Of a stretch of DNA of 41,569 nucleotides, positions 25,854 through 32,023 are shown piece after piece. The stretch covers positions 1-41,569 of the IMG/VR virus record IMGVR_UViG_3300025116_000096; one strand, 5' to 3'. Source of the DNA: a virus. The notes beneath the pieces are model-generated. The model was not told the DNA's origin and did not search any database. It saw nothing but the letters and a program-made list of their open reading frames with translations. How positions within the stretch are numbered: the stretch's first letter is position 1; each line of letters starts with the position of its first letter. Both the position numbers and the translations under genes were made by a program.

Positions 25854-26530
25854 GTCCGGATCCTCATTTTTTGACGTAAATCTAAAATTTTCTGCCGACC
25901 TTCGCAGTTCGGATCAGCCAGGCGGCATGAATTACCGACATCGGGCAGCGCTTTAGGCACGACGATATCCAGCGGCTGGCCGGCCATCACCCGCTTGAGA
26001 AATATTTCGTAGTTGTATGAAAACTGACTAAAAAGCTCTTTGTCAGATAGGTTTTTGAACTGCCAAATGCCAACAGCCTGAATGGTGACCAACACAATCG
26101 GATGGCTCCAGCTATGTCGGCTTCCACGCCGGTAGTGCTGAACAGCTTCACGATAGGCGTTTTGCACAGTGGGAACATTCAAATCTTCCGGTTGCGGGTT
26201 ACACCAACGACAGAACTGCAACGGTGACGGCCAAAATTGCCGATCGCCCTGCTCACGCCTGGCACGCATCAACCCGTACTGAACTTGGTCTTGGCTGACA
26301 ACGCCCTGCACCGCCATGGTTTTCAGCCACTCGATTTTGTAAGCGCCTGCAGCGGAGGCCACCGGCGCTCCAATCGGGAAAAGCATCGCAAGTTTTTCAA
26401 ACAAATCGTCAATCAAAGCACGGTCGGCAGTGCTGACCTCGACTTGTGCTGGCACGTTTTGTCTGGCAGCTCTGCGCTGAAGCTGGGCAAGCCCACCGGC
26501 CAGTTGTTGCTGTGCGGTTGATACGGTCAT
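25850..26530 (-). CDS. Replication protein P, lambda P-like helicase loader (226 aa)
   Basis: Loads host DnaB helicase at the phage origin. The central segment (residues ~40-110: DLFEKLAMLFPIGAPV, KIEWLKTMAVQGVVS, FWPSPLQFCRWCNP) is the signature of the lambda P family, with the WPSP..F..WC block near residue 100. Its start overlaps the O stop as ATGA with GGAGGT upstream, and the recombinase starts at its stop. Length is close to lambda P (233). Confidence 0.88.
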   Translation of the reverse strand: MTVSTAQQQLAGGLAQLQRRAARQNVPAQVEVSTADRALIDDLFEKLAMLFPIGAPVASAAGAYKIEWLKTMAVQGVVSQDQVQYGLMRARREQGDRQFWPSPLQFCRWCNPQPEDLNVPTVQNAYREAVQHYRRGSRHSWSHPIVLVTIQAVGIWQFKNLSDKELFSQFSYNYEIFLKRVMAGQPLDIVVPKALPDVGNSCRLADPNCEGRQKILDLRQKMRIRT

Positions 26531-27420
26531 ACCAGACCTCCGGTACCGACAAAGTTTTGTGTCCAGTCAGTCGGCTGAGCACTTTGAGCCGACTGGAGAG
26601 CCTGCTTCATGTCAGCAAATCGCTCAACGTTGGAACCATTGCGAAAAATGAGTTCGATATCGTTGTGCTGCTCGGGCTTGCCAGGCTGACGCCCCATGTG
26701 AAAATCGCTCAGGGCACAACCGTCGATGGCATCCATCAACGTTTCCAGCGGGTAATCTTTGAGACGTGAAACGAGTTTTGCTCTGCGCTCTGGCGTGAGA
26801 TGAGCACGCGATTTTTTCATCACGGTTTTCCAATATTCAAAAACCTGAATCGCCGGATCAAATGGCTGTTTTTCTTTAAAGAGTTTCTTTTGAAGAGTTT
26901 CTTCTTTTATGTGGCCGGATTCGCGGCTAGGTTTAGCCGGATTCGCGGCTTTTTGTGGCCGGATTCGCGGCTTCTTGTAGCCGGATTCGCGGCTTTCTAT
27001 AGTGGCCGGATTCGCGGCTTGTTGGGTGTTTTTTGTGCGGCTATTATTGTCAGATTTACCCGCATCCATCTGCCAATCTGACACCGATTTGTTGATGCCG
27101 ATCACCTTAAACATGCCCGATTTTTCGACAGAAATAATTCGACGGTCTACCAACATGTTCAGCGAATCTTTAACGCTGGTTGCGCCAAGGCCGGTCATGG
27201 TTTGCAGGTAAGAATTGGTGAATCGTTCGGTGCTTTTCTGAAAGCCGTAGGTTTGCCGGATAATCGCATTCAACACTCTGAAAGCGCTGGCGCTGATATC
27301 CAGCATGTACAATCGATCCATAATATCGTTCGCAATTCGGGTAAAGCCGTTGTCTGTATCTGCAATCACAACACCCTCCTTGCGCCTGGCCTCAAGATCA
27401 ATTACATTTGCAGTCGACAT
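26527..27420 (-). CDS. Replication initiator O, lambda O-like (297 aa)
   Basis: Origin-binding initiator. Residues ~20-115 form the winged-helix DNA-binding domain (NGFTRIANDIMDRLYMLD, then AFRVLNAIIRQTYGFQKS). Residues ~135-170 are a low-complexity linker encoded by five iterons (see separate entry), and the C-terminal ~120 residues (VFEYWKTVMKKSRAHLTPER) should contact P. GGAG lies eight bases before the ATG. It is immediately followed by P. The N-terminal family match is strong; the C-terminal half is the usual variable part. Confidence 0.9.
   Translation of the reverse strand: MSTANVIDLEARRKEGVVIADTDNGFTRIANDIMDRLYMLDISASAFRVLNAIIRQTYGFQKSTERFTNSYLQTMTGLGATSVKDSLNMLVDRRIISVEKSGMFKVIGINKSVSDWQMDAGKSDNNSRTKNTQQAANPATIESRESGYKKPRIRPQKAANPAKPSRESGHIKEETLQKKLFKEKQPFDPAIQVFEYWKTVMKKSRAHLTPERRAKLVSRLKDYPLETLMDAIDGCALSDFHMGRQPGKPEQHNDIELIFRNGSNVERFADMKQALQSAQSAQPTDWTQNFVGTGGLV
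26914..27019. repeat. Five origin iterons within the O gene (putative replication origin)
   Basis: GCCGGATTCGCGGCT occurs five times without error at 26914, 26936, 26958, 26980 and 27005. The first four are exactly 22 bp apart and the last 25 bp. Each unit has GCCG/CGGC inverted arms. As in lambda, the iterons sit in the middle of the O gene. Flanking DNA at 26860-26912 is AT-rich, a candidate melting region. O binding is inferred. Confidence 0.9.
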
Positions 27421-27453
27421 TAATTAGCTCCTACTTAGCTTTTTAGTGTTAGA

Positions 27454-27478
27454 GCCCTGTTACAGCAGGGCTTTTTTA
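27454..27478 (+). terminator. Plus-strand intrinsic terminator upstream of 27500
   Basis: AGCCCTG-TTACAG-CAGGGCT followed by a run of T (27473-27478). It lies between the O start (minus strand) and the plus-strand gene at 27500. No plus-strand gene ends before it, so it either stops antisense transcription entering from the O gene or attenuates the 27500 gene. Confidence 0.7.
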
Positions 27479-27499
27479 TTTTCAAAATTGGGGGGAATC

Positions 27500-27802
27500 A
27501 TGGATAAAAATCAATTCGAAACAGACCTTGAAAATATCTTTGAATCATTCCAAAAAGGCTTGGTTAACCAAGCTGATACCAAAACAGCGCTAAACAAATT
27601 GTTGCTATCTAAAGCAGCCGAACATCAAGCCGGTGACGTTAGGGCAAAACTACGCCATGTCATTGGTTTGATGGGTAACAGCCCAGTCTGCCGGAATACA
27701 TTTGCTAACGAGTTTGAAAAAATTCTTCACGCCATGCATCACCAAGAGATCATCTGGAAGCAAAAATTTGATAGCGTTCAAAAGATAGAAACTTCTGACT
27801 AA
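27500..27802 (+). CDS. Small plus-strand protein of unknown function (100 aa)
   Basis: A soluble, helical protein starting MDKNQFETDLENIFESF, running against the early minus-strand operon. A very strong GGGGGGA ribosome site precedes the ATG at 27500, and a 27446 extension would include the terminator, so I exclude it. Composition is AT-rich. Its last 153 bases overlap, in convergence, the end of the minus-strand gene 27650-28240. Function unknown; a regulator or host-takeover protein is possible. Confidence 0.6.
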   Translation: MDKNQFETDLENIFESFQKGLVNQADTKTALNKLLLSKAAEHQAGDVRAKLRHVIGLMGNSPVCRNTFANEFEKILHAMHHQEIIWKQKFDSVQKIETSD

Positions 27803-28240
27803 TGAGTTGTCCTTGCCCAATTGGGCTACAAGACTTTGAATTGAATCGTTGGCGCAGGCTTTGTTTTGACCTGATAAAGCACAGATATGATCAATGCCGG
27901 CATCGAGCACTTTTGCTGGCTCAGCGCGAAAGAATGTCAATAAATCCCAGTTAGGAACTGGCCTGCAATCAGCAACTGTGGGGTTGGGAAACGGCTTTAT
28001 ATTCATCGATTGCCAGATAAAAAGCTCGCTCATCATTAACTGCACTTCAAGCACCCAGGCATAGGCAGCTTGGTACTTGGGTAAATGCTGGCGCTTATCG
28101 TTGCGCAAAATGATCATCAGAATAACCAGCGCGTCAGTCACTGCCTCGCCAATCATTTCCATATCAGCCGGGTTCATTTTTGCCGGAGCTTTAGATGTTC
28201 CAAAAGACACGCCAATTGGCAGTAAAGATTGTTCAGACAT
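27650..28240 (-). CDS. Unknown early protein (196 aa)
   Basis: Unrecognised, mostly helical soluble protein. It starts MSEQSLLPIGVSFGTSK after an AGGA ribosome site and two bases downstream of the small membrane-protein stop. Residues ~30-50 are hydrophobic (AVTDALVILMIILRND) but interrupted by charges, so a membrane segment is doubtful. The last ~50 residues overlap the convergent plus-strand gene. It lies between the cro-position region and O, where lambda carries cII, but shows no HTH signature. Confidence 0.62.
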   Translation of the reverse strand: MSEQSLLPIGVSFGTSKAPAKMNPADMEMIGEAVTDALVILMIILRNDKRQHLPKYQAAYAWVLEVQLMMSELFIWQSMNIKPFPNPTVADCRPVPNWDLLTFFRAEPAKVLDAGIDHICALSGQNKACANDSIQSLVAQLGKDNSLVRSFYLLNAIKFLLPDDLLVMHGVKNFFKLVSKCIPADWAVTHQTNDMA

Positions 28241-28242
28241 GG

Positions 28243-28518
28243 TTATTCCTGATCCTCATTAAAAAATGTTGCCAAATGACGCCAAACATAAAGGGTGTAA
28301 AGAATGTGGGCGGTGTACATTCCGATAATCATCAAATCTAAACTTGCACTTTTTCCAAGAAGTGCAACGGTAAAAAACGTGATGGATGTAATGCTTATCC
28401 AAGCTAAATTGACCTCTTTCTGCAGTGCTATAAGCTTTTTATTCGCGGCCATTTTGCTCAAAACCTTACATTCCATTTGCAAACCCCATTGCGATGGACC
28501 CTGCCACATCAACGCCAC
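28243..28518 (-). CDS. Small two-segment membrane protein (91 aa)
   Basis: Two membrane helices are visible in residues ~38-55 (LAWISITSITFFTVALLG) and ~60-80 (LDLMIIGMYTAHILYTLYVW), with a charged N-terminal part and an acidic tail. The GTG start at 28518 has AGGGG six bases upstream; later in-frame ATGs exist (MECK, MAAN). It lies just upstream of the 196-residue gene with a two-base gap. Function unknown. Confidence 0.6.
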   Translation of the reverse strand: MALMWQGPSQWGLQMECKVLSKMAANKKLIALQKEVNLAWISITSITFFTVALLGKSASLDLMIIGMYTAHILYTLYVWRHLATFFNEDQE

Positions 28519-28563
28519 GTTAAACCCCTAAAACGCTATTTTGAGTTAAGGGTCCATCGCGAT
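28488..28563. repeat. 15-base inverted repeat flanking a start region
   Basis: ATTGCGATGGACCCT (28488-28502) and AGGGTCCATCGCGAT (28549-28563) are inverted copies with one difference. As plus-strand RNA the arms pair completely, with one G-U pair. The 46-base loop holds the ribosome site and GTG of the minus-strand membrane-protein gene. Could be an operator pair or RNA control element. Confidence 0.6.
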
Positions 28564-28632
28564 AGAGTTCATAATTTGCACTTTTTAATTAATCAGCTAT
28601 TAATATTTAATTCACACTTAAAGCTAAATGAA

Positions 28633-28884
28633 ATGCCGGATCCGCTACTTTCATTGAATGCTGTTGAGGTTCTGGTGCTGGATTGGCCGATGGCTAGTCA
28701 TGCCGACATGCTCCGGCATCTGGACGAACTGCACCCGCACCTGTTGGCGCCAGAACTGGTGCTTTACAATGTTTTGCATTCGCATGTTTCAGCGCTTCCA
28801 ATGGCTGGCGAACAGCGATGGTTAGTGCAAACACTGTCGCTCTCATTAATATCTGAGCTGCAGTTGCAGCTGGCATCGCGTTAG
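28633..28884 (+). CDS. Possible small plus-strand protein (83 aa)
   Basis: Open frame starting MPDPLLSLNAVEVLVLDWPM with protein-like composition: Leu/His-rich helices (HADMLRHLDELHPHLLAPEL) and a clean end at 28884. It fills a gap in the minus-strand early operon, ending one base before the neighbouring minus gene. There is no good ribosome site, and a minus-strand frame (28694-28921) competes, but the latter reads like non-coding Ala/Val-rich shadow. I give it low to moderate support. Confidence 0.4.
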   Translation: MPDPLLSLNAVEVLVLDWPMASHADMLRHLDELHPHLLAPELVLYNVLHSHVSALPMAGEQRWLVQTLSLSLISELQLQLASR

Positions 28885-29082
28885 TTACCATCCGCCATTC
28901 ATCCGCCGATGTTGGTGCCAATCATCGCTACAGTCTTTGTCACAAAACTGGGCATTAACTCCAACCGGCTGACTGCACCAGTTGCAAAGGCCAACAAATG
29001 GAACACTTGGTTCTCGCCTGGTCATAGCGATGCTTAGATGTAAATCTGACTCGCGCTGCGCTTGATCAATAAGGTCCGTCAT
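28885..29082 (-). CDS. Small zinc-finger-like protein (65 aa)
   Basis: N-terminal helix LIDQAQRESDLHLSIAMTR followed by a probable zinc site: LCNWCSQPVG and FCDKDCSDDW, Cys-x2-Cys and Cys-x3-Cys. The helix-plus-zinc layout resembles TraR/DksA-like small phage proteins, which act on RNA polymerase, but the coiled coil here is very short, so this is a resemblance only. It is second in the early minus-strand transcript, 20 bases after the cro-position gene. Confidence 0.72.
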   Translation of the reverse strand: MTDLIDQAQRESDLHLSIAMTRREPSVPFVGLCNWCSQPVGVNAQFCDKDCSDDWHQHRRMNGGW

Positions 29083-29102
29083 TGAAGTTTTCTCTATGAA
29101 AA

Positions 29103-29324
29103 TTAATTACTGTTTTTCTGCTTTGGCCATTTTTTGATGGCGTTGAGAATCGAGTTGCCATAATCGACACCCGGCTGACGAATCTGATTTTTGGCGATTT
29201 TGTATAAGGAGTTAAAATCAAAGTCGTTATGATCAGCAAAACGTTTGAGCTCACCACTAATTTGGAGCATTTGACTAAGTCCAACCTGGATCTGGGCTGA
29301 AGGTTTTTGGGTGGCTTTATCCAT
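29103..29324 (-). CDS. Cro-position early protein (73 aa)
   Basis: First gene of the early minus-strand transcript, facing the repressor across the operator, which is where Cro sits in lambda-type phages. The ATG at 29324 (MDKATQKPSAQIQVGLSQ) is chosen because it lies about 28 bases downstream of the predicted transcription start; the longer frame from 29387 would begin inside the promoter. The ~73 residues are basic at the C-terminus (AIKKWPKQK). I cannot see a clear HTH, so Cro function is inferred from position and size. Confidence 0.6.
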   Translation of the reverse strand: MDKATQKPSAQIQVGLSQMLQISGELKRFADHNDFDFNSLYKIAKNQIRQPGVDYGNSILNAIKKWPKQKNSN

Positions 29325-29358
29325 TGATGTACTTTTTGAAAAGTGAAACGGTATCGAT

Positions 29359-29389
29359 AAGATAACTTGCAACTTCTTTAAATGCAAGT
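29359..29389 (-). promoter_or_regulatory. OR-like operator with rightward-type early promoter
   Basis: Minus-strand -35 TTGCAT (29387-29382), 17-base spacer and -10 TATCTT (29364-29359). The operator is a 22-bp element at 29368-29389 with AACTTGCA/TGCAAGTT arms around an 11-base centre. The same 22 bases recur with one change, in the opposite orientation, at 31922-31943. Repressor binding over -35 would block the promoter. Confidence 0.75.
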
Positions 29390-29467
29390 TGACATCACTT
29401 TGACAAAGCTAAATTCTTGATGAAATATGAAATTTGATTTAAATACAGATAGTTTGCTTGATTTAGG

Positions 29468-29496
29468 TTGTTTCACAACTACTGCTTTCTTATAAT
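29468..29496 (+). promoter_or_regulatory. Promoter of the repressor gene
   Basis: Plus-strand TTGTTT (29468-29473), spacer of 17, and a perfect TATAAT (29491-29496), about 30 bases before the repressor ATG. The sequence GTTG-TTTCA-CAAC overlaps the -35 and may be a further operator. Confidence 0.7.
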
Positions 29497-29525
29497 GAAA
29501 CTCTGTTAACCGAGAGCTTATAAGA

Positions 29526-29999
29526 ATGAGAACTGGCCAAGTAATCGCACAAAATATTACGGACCTATTAAACTTATCCGGCGAACAATTGAAGTCAGTT
29601 CATGGCAGGGCTGCTGAGAGAGGCATTAACATCAACTATCCGATGATAGCGAAGCTCGGTAGCCTTAAGTCAGAAGCACCAAAAAACCCATCGCTTGAAA
29701 CACTGGATCGGGTCGTTGAAGTTTTAAGGACAATACCAGGGCAGGAAAATTTAGAGCATTGGATGCTTTTAAAGGAAGGATATTTCCGAAGTGGTGATTC
29801 TGCTTCTGGAAATCAGGTAACAGAATCCTTTATGAAAGACTTTGTTGACGAGCTTTTATTCGCAATCACGACAATGAAGATTATTCCTTTAACTGAAGAG
29901 CAGTTCAACAACGTAAAAAATGTAGCTAAGTTCTGTTACATGAAAAAGTTGAACTTAGACAAGCAAGATAACGAAGTGAAAAACGCTAATAGCGCGTGA
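29526..29999 (+). CDS. Putative prophage repressor without peptidase domain (157 aa)
   Basis: N-terminal XRE-like HTH (residues ~5-75: QNITDLLNLSGEQLKSVHGRA, then YPMIAKLGS and PSLETLDRVVEVLRTI), a short linker, then a ~70-residue C-terminal region (FMKDFVDELLFAITTMKI) probably for oligomerisation. There is no S24/LexA-type Ser-Lys autocleavage domain, so RecA-stimulated self-cleavage is not expected. Position, divergence from the cro-position gene and the shared operators identify it as the lysogeny repressor (inference). GAG lies upstream of the ATG. Confidence 0.75.
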   Translation: MRTGQVIAQNITDLLNLSGEQLKSVHGRAAERGININYPMIAKLGSLKSEAPKNPSLETLDRVVEVLRTIPGQENLEHWMLLKEGYFRSGDSASGNQVTESFMKDFVDELLFAITTMKIIPLTEEQFNNVKNVAKFCYMKKLNLDKQDNEVKNANSA

Positions 30000-30001
30000 A
30001 T

Positions 30002-30439
30002 TCATTTTTTAGCATCCATGTAAATGAACTTCTGAACTTTACTAAACCCAGTACCACTGTGATTCAGGAAGCATACGTGAGGCTTTGGGGATTCGTATCC
30101 ACCATAACTATTTTTAGCGTTTATGTTCACTGTCAGTATATGTCGCGGGCCGCTGTCATCACTTACCCAGCTCTTGCTAAAGCCCTCAGCTCTTACAGAC
30201 TCAACATCTTTCCAGGCAACAAGGCGCTTTTGCATCTCGACACAGGCCTTAACAAGCTCATCATCTGAATAACCATCGTTTGTTGCTGGGCCACTTGTTT
30301 TAACTTGTACAACAACAGCATCTTCACCGCACTGTGTTTGACTGTATGTTGTCACACCGTTATTTACGCACTTGTAAACCTGCGCGGTCGAATACGGTGA
30401 AAACCAAAAAATAAAAAATAGAGCGAAAATCCTTTTCAT
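30002..30439 (-). CDS. Secreted DUF4124-domain protein in the immunity region (145 aa)
   Basis: Residues 1-19 (MKRIFALFFIFWFSPYSTA) are a signal peptide, then QVYKCVNNGVTTYSQTQCG is a DUF4124 motif, a short periplasmic beta module. The remaining ~100 residues include a charged helix and a Gly/Tyr-rich tail. GAGG stands before the ATG at 30439; an upstream extension of 28 codons lacks support. It faces the repressor gene tail-to-tail with a gap of two bases and is last in the minus-strand cassette. Confidence 0.72.
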   Translation of the reverse strand: MKRIFALFFIFWFSPYSTAQVYKCVNNGVTTYSQTQCGEDAVVVQVKTSGPATNDGYSDDELVKACVEMQKRLVAWKDVESVRAEGFSKSWVSDDSGPRHILTVNINAKNSYGGYESPKPHVCFLNHSGTGFSKVQKFIYMDAKK

Positions 30440-30570
30440 ATTTGCCTCATCTGACACTGATTTTTTTCTTAAAATTTCATTTTTAGCCAAATTTCTTGGC
30501 TTGTATGGATTATAGGCAAACAATTAGCAGTAATTCAAACTCAAGCACGCCAGCGCACAAGCCTTATTTT

Positions 30571-30921
30571 TCAAATCTGACGTTCCTGTTTAGCTGTTGC
30601 GCAAATTCTGATTCCCGCATAAGCAACTATGTTAGACCCAGAATTTTTAGAAAGGCTCTGAGCAACCTCGGCTTCATAATCATCAAGATATTCGTAAAGC
30701 TTCTCAACCCATCTGCTGTGCGCTTCATGCTTTTCCCATGAATAAGGCATTTGATCTATTTTTACACCTTCAGCGATTAAGTGATGCGATCTTGCCGACA
30801 AGCTCTCACGAACAGAGTCCTCATGAAATATAATTCCTTGACGGTTTAAAAGTTTGGAATAAATCCAAAGTGCAGTCATAACCAAGCCGATAATCACTAC
30901 TAGACCAATGGTTTCTGTCAT
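30571..30921 (-). CDS. Single-pass membrane protein in the immunity region (116 aa)
   Basis: One N-terminal membrane segment (about residues 4-21, TIGLVVIIGLVMTALWIY), then a cytoplasmic or periplasmic helical part rich in His, Glu and Tyr (HHLIAEGVKIDQMPYSW, VEKLYEYLDDYEAEV). Its start overlaps the stop of the five-segment membrane protein by four bases (ATGA), so the two are coupled. No family recognised. AT-rich DNA. In this place lambda encodes RexA/RexB, and a superinfection-exclusion role is a reasonable guess. Confidence 0.65.
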   Translation of the reverse strand: MTETIGLVVIIGLVMTALWIYSKLLNRQGIIFHEDSVRESLSARSHHLIAEGVKIDQMPYSWEKHEAHSRWVEKLYEYLDDYEAEVAQSLSKNSGSNIVAYAGIRICATAKQERQI

Positions 30922-31409
30922 TTAAAGATTCCCTTAACCGTCAATAAACCATCTCGGTGAAGCCGCATGAATATTGTCGGAACAACAGCAAAATTAATAG
31001 AAAGTATTAAAAACCTGTATACATCATCCAGAACCTTAGTCTCAAAAATTGCCCGGTCTAGAAAACCACAAGCCTGAACTACCGTTAACGCCAAAAAAGA
31101 GAGCGAGATGTACGCGGCCAGTTTCGAAGTTGGCAATTTGAACCTTACATGTATGAGGTAAATGCTAAAAATTGATAAGACATTTAGTAAAGCCCAAAAT
31201 GAATACCAAATTACATAACTGTAGCGTATGTAAACAGCGCAAATTTCGTAGATTAATGGAGTCAAAAGCAACATTAGTATGTTCATAACGAGCCAAACCG
31301 AAATAGCTACTTTTTCAGAATGACCTTTCCCAGCCCTTAGCAATAGCAGGAGTTGCCCAGCTACTATTACTAAAGCTAGCCAGCTAAATATAATGCCAGG
31401 ACTCCACAT
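30918..31409 (-). CDS. Polytopic membrane protein in the immunity region (163 aa)
   Basis: Five membrane helices can be read at about residues 5-24, 34-53, 60-82, 98-118 and 135-150, with short charged loops (GKGHSEK; FKLPTSK) and a basic C-terminus (RLHRDGLLTVKGIFK). No enzymatic motif. The layout resembles RexB-type membrane proteins only in being polytopic and small; I do not claim homology. It follows the Pro/Gly-rich gene by two bases. Confidence 0.65.
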   Translation of the reverse strand: MWSPGIIFSWLALVIVAGQLLLLLRAGKGHSEKVAISVWLVMNILMLLLTPLIYEICAVYIRYSYVIWYSFWALLNVLSIFSIYLIHVRFKLPTSKLAAYISLSFLALTVVQACGFLDRAIFETKVLDDVYRFLILSINFAVVPTIFMRLHRDGLLTVKGIFK

Positions 31410-31411
31410 AA

Positions 31412-31732
31412 TTACGGCTTACCCTTTACTGGCTCAGGAGGCAACGTGCCGCCGCCATTAAGAGGAGCTACAACATCTGGCAATTCGTTAGTTTTATCTG
31501 ACTCTGCCTCTTCAGTTGGTGGCAATGTTCCTGCCCCATTTTGTGGCGATACATATTCCTGATCAAGGCTCTGCAGTTTTAGAGCCTTTGACGAGATGGT
31601 TACAACGACACCATCTAAAGCAACTGAAGGTTCAACCGCTTTAGCAACCCCATATAGCGGTGGCGCCGAAACAGCATTAGTGCTGCCTTCATACGCTGGC
31701 ATTTTTGTCTGCTGAACGTTTATAGAATTCAT
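31412..31732 (-). CDS. Pro/Gly-rich low-complexity protein in the immunity region (106 aa)
   Basis: First gene of the minus-strand cassette. Predicted disordered protein with two copies of an NG(A/G)GTLPP element (PQNGAGTLPPTE near residue 64, LNGGGTLPPEP near 91) about 27 residues apart. No membrane segment, no signal. An AGGGG ribosome site stands eight bases before the ATG. Function unknown. A possible minus-strand promoter is described in the next entry. Confidence 0.6.
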   Translation of the reverse strand: MNSINVQQTKMPAYEGSTNAVSAPPLYGVAKAVEPSVALDGVVVTISSKALKLQSLDQEYVSPQNGAGTLPPTEEAESDKTNELPDVVAPLNGGGTLPPEPVKGKP

Positions 31733-31802
31733 TACAACCCCTTAAAAAATAACAACTTTTATTTTTTAACACAAAAGACACAAAAAATCATTACCAATCT
31801 TT

Positions 31803-31831
31803 GATATCCGCTACATTCACAGCCACGTCAA
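31803..31831 (-). promoter_or_regulatory. Possible promoter of the immunity-region cassette
   Basis: Minus-strand TTGACG (31831-31826), 17-base spacer and GATATC (31808-31803). The -35 is good, the -10 poor (three of six). It is the best candidate for the minus operon in the 291-base non-coding stretch 31733-32023, which otherwise holds AT-rich DNA and the opposing OL-like promoter. Confidence 0.3.
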
Positions 31832-31921
31832 CTGCAGCCTATAAAAGCCGAGTTTCAAGATAAGTTTACATCAATATCCAAAACTGTCATTTAAAATATT
31901 TTACTTTATTTTGATAAAGTC

Positions 31922-31953
31922 ACTTGCATTTAATGAAGTTGCAGCAATAGAAT
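31922..31953 (+). promoter_or_regulatory. OL-like operator with leftward-type early promoter
   Basis: The 22-bp element at 31922-31943 begins ACTTGCATTTAA and continues with GAAGTTGCA; it matches the operator at 29368-29389 in the opposite orientation at 21 of 22 positions. Its TTGCAT (31924-31929) serves as -35, with -10 TAGAAT (31948-31953) after 18 bases. A further dyad, TGAAG-TCAG-CTTCA, is at 31953-31966. It would drive the plus-strand operon from 32024. Confidence 0.72.
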
Positions 31954-32023
31954 GAAGTCAGCTTCACTATTTGAAAGCTAACGCGTCCAAATAGGCTTCA
32001 ATCAAAACCAAACGAGAACAGCT

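Noticed and set aside
26914-27019. Short regularly spaced repeats that could be taken for a CRISPR array
   Set aside because: Units are 15 bp with only 7-10 bp between them, lie inside the coding frame of an O-type initiator, and match the origin-iteron arrangement; no cas gene is near.
27650-28240. CII-type activator, because it lies between the cro position and O
   Set aside because: At 196 residues it is twice the size of CII and shows no HTH signature.
28694-28921. Minus-strand frame overlapping the zinc-finger gene
   Set aside because: Ala/Val-rich shadow composition, no ribosome site, and it overlaps the previous gene by 37 bases.
28885-29082. TraR/DksA-type transcription factor
   Set aside because: The protein has a plausible zinc site and an N-terminal helix, but the coiled coil and DxxDxA tip of DksA are missing, so I only report a small zinc-finger-like protein.
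29526-29999. LexA/CI-type self-cleaving repressor
   Set aside because: Only an HTH and a short C-terminal helical part are present; no room or motif for the S24 Ser-Lys peptidase domain.
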